From NCBI GenBank assembly GCA_016715405.1, contig JADKAE010000001.1, forward strand, positions 124,001-188,000: 64,000 nt of DNA, given 5' to 3'. The DNA comes from Saprospiraceae bacterium. GTDB taxonomy: Bacteria > Bacteroidota > Bacteroidia > Chitinophagales > Saprospiraceae. The translations under genes were made by a program, and so were the position numbers. Shown one piece after another: positions 52,404 through 61,875 of this stretch; within the stretch, counting starts at the first letter, position 1, and every line of letters begins with the position of its first letter. The notes beneath the pieces were generated by a model. That model did not search any database, had not been told where the DNA came from, and worked only from the letters and a program-made list of their open reading frames with translations.

Positions 52404-53957
52404 AACTACGTTTGTAAAAGGGTCGGTGTCGTTTATTTCTTCTCAAAATGTGTATGTCAAATTTGAATCGACAGATAATATAAACATTGGAGACACGCTT
52501 TATATAAAAAAAGAAAACAGATTATTGCCGGCATTAATTGTAAAAAATAAATCTTCTATTTCATGTGTCTGTACGCCGTTAACTACAGAAAAATTTAAAT
52601 TGTCGGATGAAATAGTTGTTCCTCGTAGTATTGAAAAAGAAGAACCCATAAGCATTAAGGATAAAATAGAAGAAGCCCCCGTAGCCGGCAAACAGAATGC
52701 CGTGGCCGAAGAAACCCCAACGCCGGATGCGCAGGGAGAAAAAAAGATCAAGCAGGATATCAACGGGCGAATTTCTGCTGCTTCGTACAGCAATCTATCG
52801 TCTTACTCGGGCGACAGCCATCGCATGCAGTATACCTTTTCCATGCAGGCCAACCACATTGGCGATTCCAAATTATCGATAGAAAATTATATCACCTTCC
52901 GGCATACGATCGGTGAATGGAACGAGGTGCAGGAAAACCTGGGCAATGCCCTGAAAATATATTCCCTGGATGCCAAATACGATTTCAACCCGACTACCAA
53001 TCTGGTATTCGGTAGAAAAATAAATTCAAAGATATCGAGCATGGGCGCCATCGACGGCTTGCAATTCGAAAAAGGAATGGGCCGTTTTTTAGTAGGCGCG
53101 CTTGCCGGGTCGAGGCCTGATTATGCGGATTACGGCATAAATCCCGACCTGCTTCAATTTGGCGCATATGTCGGACTTGTATCCGCCGATAAAGAAAAAT
53201 TCCAGCAAAGCACGCTGGCATTTGTCGAACAAAAAAATAACGGCCAAACCGACAGGAGATTTATCTATTTTCAACACTCCGATGCGTTGATGAAAAATCT
53301 AAATATTTTTGTATCCGCAGAATTAGATTTATATAAAAAAATAAACAACGAAATTCAAAATACGGCGAGCCTTACTAATATCTATTTTTCGTTGCGCTAT
53401 AAATTATCCAAAAAAATAAATATTTCTGCTTCGTACGACAATCGAAAAAATATAATCTATTACGAATCGTATAAAAACTTCATAGATCAACTTATTGACG
53501 ACGAGACGCGCCAGGGGCTCAGATTTAATATCAATTACAGGCCGCTTAAGAAATTGACAGTAGGGGCAAATGCCAGTTGGCGTTTCCAAAAAAGCGGCGC
53601 CAACGACGCCAAAAACCTAAATGCCTATCTTACCTATAGCCGTATTCCGGGGTTGAATGCTTCCGCTACGCTTTCCGCCAATTTATTGCAGACCGGCTAT
53701 CTGGACAGCAAAATCTTCGGACTAAAAATTGCGAAAGATATCATTGCCGGGAAATTCAACGGTGAGATATACTACCGGTACGTGGATTACCAATACAAGA
53801 ATTACGAGTTTTCAGTTAATCAACATATCGCAGGCTTGAGCTTTGCCGTTAATATTACCCGAAAGCTGGGTTTCTACATTTTATTACGAGGGGTACTTTC
53901 GATAATCAGGATCGCACCTTTAACCGGGTAAATGCCAAAATCATACAGCGGTTTTAG
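52393..53957 (+). CDS. Outer-membrane beta-barrel of the cytochrome cluster (two indels near the 3' end)
   Basis: About 520 residues. It starts at an ATG overlapping the giant cytochrome stop by 11 bp. Residues about 1-80 are a small beta domain (INIGDTLYIKKENRLLPALI), 85-125 a low-complexity linker, then a beta-barrel of amphipathic strands (YTFSMQANHIGDSKLSIENY, KINISASYDNRKNIIYYES). Correcting extra bases near 53882 and 53890 gives the end DRTFNRVNAKIIQRF, with the terminal Phe usual for outer-membrane barrels. No signal peptide is visible at this start, so the true N-terminus may be lost to an indel. It may act as the porin of a porin-cytochrome conduit (inference). Confidence 0.75.
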
Positions 53958-53966
53958 CCGTTTTTT

Positions 53967-54056
53967 TACCGCAGAGTTAAACGGAGTAAAACGGAGTTTC
54001 GCAGAACGTTATTTTGGCTCTGCGTCACCCGTTTTACTCCGTTTAACTCTGCGGTA
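53967..54056. repeat. Intergenic palindromic repeat, family A copy 4
   Basis: About 90 bp, ACCGCAGAGTTAAACGGAGT at the left and ACTCCGTTTAACTCTGCGGT at the right, so with GGAGT arms altered in a compensating way (ACGG/CCGT). It begins 10 bp after the barrel gene stop. Confidence 0.9.
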
Positions 54057-54088
54057 AATTAAATCATGCATTTATTAATAATATCCCC

Positions 54089-54096
54089 TATATTTG
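54089..54096 (+). promoter_or_regulatory. -7 promoter box of the lipoprotein gene
   Basis: TATATTTG matches TAnnTTTG, 25 bp upstream of the ATG at 54122. It suggests the lipoprotein has its own promoter, separate from the cytochrome transcript. Confidence 0.55.
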
Positions 54097-54121
54097 ATCA
54101 GCAGCAAAAACAAACAAGAAA

Positions 54122-54874
54122 ATGACGAGAAGGAATTTGAATTGGGTTTTGGTTACTCTGGCTAGCCTGGCATTATCCGCTTGTGAATCAACCCCGAAGG
54201 TGATTGAAAGCGAATCGGCTGAAAATAGCAGCACCGTATTTAATGATGCTTCCACGCCCCAGGTGACCGCTATGGAAGACCACAAAGTGGTAGCAAAAGA
54301 AGCCCTGAATACAACCCGGTACACTTATTTGAATGTAACCGAAGGCGAAAACACCTTCTGGATTGCCGTCCCCCGGCAGGAAGTGGAGATCGGCTCCACG
54401 TATTATTTCAAGGGTGGGCTTTTGAAAAAAGACTTTTTCAGCCAGGAGTACAACCGGGTTTTTGAAACGCTGTATTTGGTGTCCAATATTAGCAAGCAAC
54501 CCGCAGGTTCGGGTGGATCTACGGCAAGCGATGTTTTTTCAGGCGATAGATCGGCTAATGCAAAACCTGAAAAAATAGAACCCATAAAAGGGGCGATAAA
54601 AATATCGGAACTGCTGGCCAACCCCGCTAAGTATGAAGGCAAGCGGATAATCGTTACCGGAAAATGCACCAAGCTCAACGCCAATATCATGAACCGCAAC
54701 TGGATTCATATCCAGGACGGCTCGGCCGATAAGTCAGATCTGACGGTCACCACTACGGAAATGATCCAACCTGGAGCCGTTGTGTCCTTTGAAGGCATTA
54801 TCGTACTCAACAAAGACTTCGGCGCCGGCTATAAATACGATGTGCTCATGGAAGAGGCGGTGGTGAAGAAATGA
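54122..54874 (+). CDS. Lipoprotein with OB-fold-like domain
   Basis: 250 residues. Signal peptide with lipobox LALSAC (Cys21 lipidated). Middle domain TRYTYLNVTEGENTFWIAVP followed by EVEIGSTYYFKGG, and a C-terminal domain KISELLANPAKYEGKRIIVT ... WIHIQDGSADKSDLTVTT resembling the OB-fold / NrfJ-like proteins often found beside multiheme cytochrome genes. Probably a periplasmic or outer-membrane helper for cytochrome assembly or stability. Placed between the barrel gene and ccsBA. Confidence 0.75.
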   Translation: MTRRNLNWVLVTLASLALSACESTPKVIESESAENSSTVFNDASTPQVTAMEDHKVVAKEALNTTRYTYLNVTEGENTFWIAVPRQEVEIGSTYYFKGGLLKKDFFSQEYNRVFETLYLVSNISKQPAGSGGSTASDVFSGDRSANAKPEKIEPIKGAIKISELLANPAKYEGKRIIVTGKCTKLNANIMNRNWIHIQDGSADKSDLTVTTTEMIQPGAVVSFEGIIVLNKDFGAGYKYDVLMEEAVVKK

Positions 54875-54892
54875 TCCCACCCTCACACCCTC

Positions 54893-57678
54893 TCACCCTC
54901 CCACACTCTTATTCTGTCGGTTCTTCCAGTAAGCCAGGCCACAGATAGCCACCAAACTGATCACCGTATAATACACAAACGGCGGTATGGGCACGGGGTC
55001 GCCGGCGGCATAAGAATGCAGCCCTGAAAGGTAATAATTGACGCCGAAATAGGTCATCATCACCGAAGCCCAGCCGAACAGAGAGGCCACATTAAATGCA
55101 TAGACTCCCCGCAAGCCGGGAATAAATCGCATGTGAAGGATAAAGGCATACACCAGTATAGTCACCAGGGCCCAGGTTTCTTTGGCATCCCATCCCCAAT
55201 AGCGGCCCCAGGATTCGTTGGCCCAGATGCCGCCCAGATAAGTACCCACGCTCACCATCATTAATCCGCCGATCAGCGTCATTTCGCTGATGGAGGTCAG
55301 TTCTTTGACGATGCGATTTACGTTTTTGGAATTTTTCGGCGTGGAGAAAATCATGAATATCAAATTCAGCACGCCGATGATGGCGCCGAGCATCAAAAAG
55401 CCGTAGCTGCCGGCTTCCATCGATACGTGAATGGTAAGCCAGTACGATTTTAACACGGGCACTAACGGGGTGATCTCGGGATCCAAAAAGCTGAGTCCGG
55501 CTACCATCAGGATGGTGGCGGCAAGCACGTTGGTGGCCGCCAGTCCGCCCAGTGATTTCCGGGCAAAAATAAGCCCGGCCAGCATGGTCGTCCAGCCGAT
55601 GTAGATCATCGACTCGTAGCCGTTGCTCCAGGGCGCCCGCCCGGAAATGTACCAGCGAAGGCCGAGGCCCAAAGTATGCATCAAAAAAGCCAAAAGCAAG
55701 GAGTCCAAAGGCAATGCGCTGGGGCCATTTGAGATTGAAACGGGACTGAAAACGGAAGTAAAAAAGCATGATCAGGAAAGCAAAACCCAGCAGTCCGTAA
55801 AGCGAGCCCAGTTTGCCAAAGATGTGGGCTTTATTGTAAAAAAGCTCTGCTTTCACCTTGCCATTCGACGGCAATACCGCACCGCCGGTTTTTTGCTGGT
55901 AGTTGCCCAGCTCGGTCACTAATTCGTTGGCGGTCTGCCAATCGTTGTCCATCATCGCTTTTTGCATCGTGGGCATATAGGCTTCGTAAAAGCGTTGGGC
56001 TACCGATTCGCCGGCCTGGTCGTGCTGGTGTTGGTGGCCGTCGGCGGGGCTTGCCAGGTATTGTTTTCTTCGCCGGGAATCGGAAACATTTCATGAAACT
56101 GCCCGAGAAGATCATATTACAAATATTGACCTTTTCGTCCAGTTTGAGATTTCTTTTCCAGGGCGCCCCGGTCGCGTTGGGGTGTTGTAGGCATTTCTGA
56201 CGTGGTCTTCTAAGATGTATTTCCCGTTTGTATTAAAAAATCTTTGTAAGCGATCAGTTTGGCACTCGTGTTCAATATTTTTGTGACCTCTTCATGTTTG
56301 CCCATTTTAATAATGGGAACGGCATACCAGTCCTGAGGATTGGCCGCCATGCCCAGAATGATTTGGTCGGCAGTGAGGCCGAAAAGGCTTTCTTTTCTGG
56401 ACAATTTTCTGAGCACTTCGCTGGAGAAGGTATTCATGGGTTTTATTCTGCCCATGTGGTCTTGCATCAGCAGCCGGCCAAATGCTGCGGCATGATCAAT
56501 CGGGATAGGTTTCATATCGGTAGCAACCGGTATGGCGGTTTGGGCCGCTGCGGCTACGGTCAATAAACAGCCTATAACTATGGCTGTTACTGTTTTTGGG
56601 CCTGGTGCATTTTCCTGATGTTTCGCCTAGCGTTCGGAAGCGGCTGTTTTTATCAGCAGGGTGAGTAGCATACCCAGCGTGAGCAAAAATACCCGACGTA
56701 AGAAATCCAGGTGCCCGGCGCGTCGTGGTTTACGCTCAGGTAAGTGCCGAGTTCATCCTGGTCGTAAGAAGACTGAAAAAATCGGTAACCGCCGTAATTA
56801 AGGATATTATTCATATAAATGCGCTGGTCTCTTTTTAGGTTTTTACCCGGGTCGATCAGGGTCACTTCGCTGGCATACGAAGACGCGCTGTTGGTGCCGG
56901 GGTATCTTTCCATGATAAAATCGTGGAGTTGGATAGAAAAGGGCAGGCTGATATACGTCTGCTTTGAAAAACAGGTTGTCGTTTTCGTATTTGATATTAA
57001 TAGCGCCGGGTATTTCGGGGTTTCCAAAATTAAAACCTGTCCGTTTATCGAGGCTTCGTCCTTGTACTTTACAAAATATTCCTCCCGCCCTTCCATGCCG
57101 CCTACCACTACTTTAATAACGGGAATGCCTTTGGAGTCATTCACCATTACTTCTGCTGGGTTGGGCATAAAATCGAGGACTTCTACCTCCACCTTTTCGC
57201 CGCCGATTAAATACGATTTTTTAAAATGGTTATTTCCCAAAGTGGCAAAAAGCACGGGTTCATCGAACCGGTATTTTTTACCCTGCTGAATAGCTTCAAA
57301 AATCAAATAAGTATCTGCCGATAAAAAAGAATTGGCGGCGCTTTCTTCGCGAATATGCATCATGCCTTCGCTACCGAAATAGCGCGTAACGCCGGCGCCC
57401 AAAATGATAATGATCATAGCCGCATGGAAAGTCAGAACCGGCCATTTTCGTTGTTGCACCATTCTGAATCGAATGATATTGACCACCAGCGATATGGCAA
57501 AGAGCACGAGAAGCAACTCAAACCACCGGGCTTTAAAAACCACTTTCTGGGCGGAACTGGTGCCGAAGTCGTTTTCGATAAAAGTAGCCGCGCCGATAGC
57601 TACAGCAAATAATACGATATACAAGCCGGCAGCAGTGGTCGAGAAGAGTTTGTTGTATATTTTTTTTAAAATTTCCAT
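54893..57678 (-). CDS. ccsA: Cytochrome c maturation protein CcsBA (at least six frameshifts)
   Basis: About 930 residues if restored. It starts MEILKKIYNKLFSTTA at 57678 with a ResB/CcsB-like N-terminal half (AGLYIVLFAVAIGAATFIEN, YGGYRFFQSSYDQDELGTYL), continues through a fused middle (SRFRTLGETSGKMHQAQKTV in the restored frame; DMKPIPIDHAAAFGRLLMQD, GRIKPMNTFSSEVLRK) and ends in CcsA/ResC with the heme-handling WGRYWGWDAKETW motif. Fused CcsBA is usual in Bacteroidota. It exports heme and ligates it to CxxCH motifs, so it is the maturation machine for the cytochromes next door. It is convergent with that cluster. All breaks I checked are single-base indels. Confidence 0.9.
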
Positions 57679-57814
57679 AGGAATGAAGTGTTTAATGCCA
57701 AAAAACTGCGCCATGTTTTGACTGTGTCGGTTCAAAGTTCGCAATAGATTGAAAATGAACCGTAAAATTAGTCTTAAATATTGCGGTTGGCGAGGACAAG
57801 AGGGGTGATTTTGA

Positions 57815-59711
57815 TCACTTCAGCGCAATATACTCTACCAGTAGCGCATTCCTGTCGATACCCAGATATTGTTCGGGTGGCTCGCTGATGTATTGTAGTA
57901 CTTTATAGGAATTGAGTAAGAGGATTTCCCGGAAGGGGCTGTCGGAAGACAGGTTAAAAGTGTTGCGCATCACAATAAATAGGAAATCGGGGGGCAGATT
58001 GTATTTGCGAAGGCTTTCGTATTTGTTTTCCAGCTTAATATGGCCTTGTTTGGTGAGTTCTGAAATTGCCTTTTCAAACATTTCCCGGACGTTGGGTTTG
58101 ATTTTGTAGCCCAATGAAAAATTCACGCGATAAATTTTGCCGGGTAAGATTTCCAGAAAATTGTATTCATCCTGGTATGGCACCTCGGTTTCATTAAAAT
58201 GCAAAAACCAATAAGCATCTGCGCGTTTGGGTTGCTTTTGATAAATAGATTTCAGAATTTGTTTTTCCACCCGGTTGTTAGAACGTGCGGTAGTGAGATA
58301 TACGATATTGGAAGCGAATTTCGGAATATCTTCATCCTGACTAACGGCATTAATAATATCGGTATAGTGGTGAATATCCACAAATTTGCGCTTGTTGGCA
58401 AGCAGGCTTTTACTTTCGTGGTGCACATACATAATCGCAAAAATACGGTCATTAACGTAAGTGTCACGCCTGCACCGTGGGCAATTTTTTGCACATTGCC
58501 CGCAAAAAAAATGGCTTCGATAGTCAGAAAAATGAGCATTAAAGGAATCACCCGCACCCAACTCCAGTGCAACGTTTTGAGTAGGTAAAAGTAAGCAGCA
58601 TCGTGGTGGATAACATGGCCAGTGTGATGGCAATGCCATACGCGGCTTCCATGTTGGCTGCTTTTTTGAAATGCAGAACTACAAATACACAACCGACAAG
58701 AAGCATGTTGTTAATCATCGGAATAAAAAGCTGCTGCCTGAGTCGGCTTGGGTAACGTATTTGCACTCTGAACCAGGTATCTAACTTGATGGCTTCGCTG
58801 ATCAGTGAAAACGAACCGCTGATCAGCGCCTGGCTGGCAACTACGGAAGCGAGCGTAGCAATAACGACTCCGGCGCCCACAAACCAACGCGGCATAATAG
58901 AATAAAACGGGTTGAGTCCTTCCAGGGTTTGATTTTCATGAGTGGCAAGTACCCAGGCGCCCTGTCCGAAATAGTTGATTATCAGTGCGGTTTTGACAAA
59001 AATCCAGGTGAGTCGGATGTTGGTTTTGCCGGCATGGCCAAGGTCGGAATACAAAGCTTCCGCCCCGGTAACGCACAAAAACACAGCCCCGACGATAAAC
59101 CAGGCACTGGGATGTGTGGTAAGGATGTGGTAGGCATACCGGATTTAACGCAGCTACGATACCCCAATTTTGATTCAACGCCAGGATGCCCCAAAATATG
59201 AGCATGGAAAACCACACGATCATGATAGGCCCGAAAGATTTTCCTACTCTTTCTGTGCCAAATTGCTGAAAAGCAAATAATCCTACTAAAATGCCGATAA
59301 CGATAGGTATAACAGGAATATTAGGCGACAGGATAAGAGCCCTCTACCGATGCGGTAAGAGAAATAGCAGGCGTAATAATGCCGTCGGCAAGCAAAGGGC
59401 ACAGCCGAGCATAGCCACGTAAACGATCCAGCGTGGCGCCCGGCGTTTGATGAGGGCATACAGTGAAAAATGCCGCCTTCCCCGTGGTTGTCAGCCTGTA
59501 GCGTAAGCAATATATATTTAAAGGTGGCCTGCAGGGTGAGCGTCAAAAAATGCACGAAAGCCCGCCATAGACCAATTCCTGAGTGATGTTATTTTTCCCC
59601 AGAATGGCGCTCATCACATAAAAGGGGTGAAGTACCGATATCGCCGTAAACTATGCCTAAGGTTACCAATAGTCCGGCGAAAGTAACTTTTGAATGCGGT
59701 GACTGTTGCAT
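57815..59711 (-). CDS. kup: Potassium transporter Kup (many frameshifts)
   Basis: About 632 residues if restored, normal for Kup. The start MQQSPHSKVTFAGLLVTLGI at 59711 is followed by the GDIGTSPLYVMSAIL signature in pieces, LQADNHGEGGIF, PVIPIVIGILVGLFAFQQFG, the well-preserved VTGAEALYSDLGHAGKTNIR segment and KKAANMEAAYGIAITLAML, and a soluble C-terminal domain ending VEYIALK. At least six indels fall within 1.9 kb, denser than in neighbouring genes. It may be only poor local sequence quality, but a decaying gene cannot be ruled out. Role: inner-membrane K+/H+ uptake. Confidence 0.85.
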
Positions 59712-59852
59712 GAGTTGAAAATGGCGATAATGAAGAATAAGGCGTCAATCCGGAAAACCTACGCCTGCCCGGTAAAGGTACAAACCATTTTATTGCTATA
59801 ACAGTAGCGAGGCTGAATAGGTGTTTTTTTTGACTTGTTGCAAAGCGTTGCT

Positions 59853-60625
59853 TTAGCCCATCATAGCAAATACCAAAAACAACACCCCTACCACAATGCG
59901 ATAATACCCAAACCCGGTAAACCCGTGCCGATTGAGCAAAGACACAAACCATTTTACAGCAAAAATAGCCGTGATAAAAGCCAATATAAAGCCGATGGCC
60001 AACTGTTGCCATTGCGCAGAAGAGATGGTGCCCTCAAACTTCAGCAAATCATAACCCGAAGCAGCCGCCATGGTGGGGATGGCCAGCAGGAACGAAAACT
60101 CGGCAGCGCTTTTTTCGACAAGCCGTTGCTCATACCGCCGATGATGGTGGCCGCCGCCCGCGATACGCCGGGGATCATGGACAAACACTGGAAAAAACCG
60201 ATATACAGCGCTTTTTTGTACGACATGTTGGAAAGCTCCTCGTCGTTGGGCTCGCCCAGGTGCAGGCGCTTGTCGAGCCAGATGAGGATTACCCCGCCAA
60301 CAATTAGCGATACCGCCACTACCCAGTGGTTGAATAGATAGCTCTTTATTATTTTATACAATAAAAAACCAAACACCCCCGATGGCAAAAAAGCGACGAA
60401 CAATTTGAGGTAAATCTCCGGCTTTAACAAAAAGCGCCGGGCATAAAGCGCTACGATGGCCAGGATGGCCCCGAGCTGAATGAATATCTCGAAGGTTTTG
60501 GTGAATTCGTCCTCGTGGTTGCCCAACAAATAGGAGAGCAATATCATGTGCCCGGTAGAAGATATGGGAAGGAATTCGGTGATGCCTTCAACTATGGCGG
60601 TTAAGATGACGTCAAGCAGCGACAC
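59853..60625 (-). CDS. uppP: Undecaprenyl-diphosphatase (one frameshift)
   Basis: About 257 residues after adding one A in the run near 60115. A GTG at 60625 (VSLLDVILTAIVEG) is taken as the start because MSLLDVI-like starts are usual; the frame is open 30 bp further. Motifs: IVEGITEFLPISSTGHMIL, the catalytic region, and IPGVSRAAATIIGGM. It recycles the lipid carrier of peptidoglycan synthesis by dephosphorylating undecaprenyl diphosphate in the inner membrane. Divergent from the SIR2-like gene. Confidence 0.93.
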
Positions 60626-60738
60626 GGTACAGGGTGTTTTGATTTGAAGGGGCAAAGGTAGGAAGTTTTCTAGGTGAGGAGGTATTCTGTAAAATATTGG
60701 CTAATGTTGAAAATAACCTCAAAAGGTTTTGTTTCTTC

Positions 60739-60752
60739 CGTTTCAGGAAACG
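60739..60752. promoter_or_regulatory. Short inverted repeat before the SIR2-like gene
   Basis: CGTTTC and GAAACG around AG, 50 bp upstream of the ATG at 60802. In the right place for an operator, but short enough to occur by chance. Confidence 0.25.
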
Positions 60753-60801
60753 TTAATAATAAACCCCTTTTTTCAAATGAAACACACAAACACCTAAATC
60801 C

Positions 60802-61872
60802 ATGACCGATTTCAAGTCGCCGGAGTGGGACCGCAAATTCAGGAGCATCTTTGCCGATATCAAACAGGGCAAATGCGTGGTACTGGTAGGCCCCGAAATC
60901 CTGAAAATCGGCAGCATCAGCCTGCGACAAGTCTTGCGCGACCAACTCCTCTCCACCAACGCCGACGATATCGCCCATTACTACGAACGCGACGGCTTTT
61001 TCCTTTTTCGCGATAAAATAGCCAAAGAAGACGTAGAACGCGAGGTGGTGTTATTCTACCAGGACCACCAGCCCGAGGTCGACGAGTCGCCGCTGCTCAA
61101 CCTGGTGCGACTGCGCGCCCACGTCTTCCTGTCGATCAATCCAGATAGTTTTTTATCCGATGTGGCTTTTAAATACGGCATTAAGCACCGCTTTGCCTAC
61201 TTCCAACACGGCGGCACGGCAGTGCAGGACGTAGAGCCGCCCAGCGCCGATATGCCGCTGTTTTACAACCTCTTCGGCTCGCTGCAACGCGACGATTCGC
61301 TGGTGCTCGATTACGACGACCTCTTCCGCCTGCTCAGTTCACTGCTCGGCGCGCCGGGACTGCCCAACCACCTGGCTCTCTCCCTACAGCAAGCGAAGCA
61401 TTTTTTGTTTGTCGGATTCGATTTCGATAAATGGTATTCGCAGTTGATCTTGCGCATACTGAGCGGCGAAAAAGCCATCCGCAAATTCGCAGTGGACCAC
61501 ACCGAAAAAAACGAAAACACCACTACCTTTCTGGTCAAGCAATTCGGCATCGAGTTTATCAAAGACGAAGCCCTGTTCCTGGAAGCACTCGCCGAACGCG
61601 CCGCCGAAGAAGGCGCCCTGCGCGATATAGTAGAGGCCCAGACTCCCGAAGTGGTGCGGCTGACACACTATCTGCAAAACGGCGACGTGCTGGGGGCCCT
61701 CAACCACCTCAAAACAAACGCCAAGGCCCAAAGCGACGCCACGATCTTGCTGGCCCGCTACCACGAACTCAAAGACCGCGAAACCCGCAAGACGATTGAC
61801 AGCAGCGACTATTCGGTGGAGTACAACCGCATCGTCGACGCCATTTTGGAAACCATCAAAATCCACCTATAG
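60802..61872 (+). CDS. SIR2-like protein with EAD11-like C-terminal domain
   Basis: 356 residues. Residues about 10-280 follow the SIR2_2 layout: CVVLVGPEILKIG where GAGxS is usual, RAHVFLSINPDSFLSD (the TTNYD position), LFYNLFGSLQRDDSLVLDYD (the LHGS position), and KHFLFVGFDFDKWYSQLILR. The GAG loop and the catalytic His position are altered (VGPE and LFGS), so NADase activity is uncertain. The last 65 residues (LGALNHLKTN, LLARYHELKDRETRKTIDSS, YNRIVDAILETIK) resemble effector-associated domain 11, an adaptor domain of bacterial conflict systems. It ends 3 bp before the nSTAND gene. Confidence 0.8.
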   Translation: MTDFKSPEWDRKFRSIFADIKQGKCVVLVGPEILKIGSISLRQVLRDQLLSTNADDIAHYYERDGFFLFRDKIAKEDVEREVVLFYQDHQPEVDESPLLNLVRLRAHVFLSINPDSFLSDVAFKYGIKHRFAYFQHGGTAVQDVEPPSADMPLFYNLFGSLQRDDSLVLDYDDLFRLLSSLLGAPGLPNHLALSLQQAKHFLFVGFDFDKWYSQLILRILSGEKAIRKFAVDHTEKNENTTTFLVKQFGIEFIKDEALFLEALAERAAEEGALRDIVEAQTPEVVRLTHYLQNGDVLGALNHLKTNAKAQSDATILLARYHELKDRETRKTIDSSDYSVEYNRIVDAILETIKIHL

Positions 61873-61875
61873 CGC

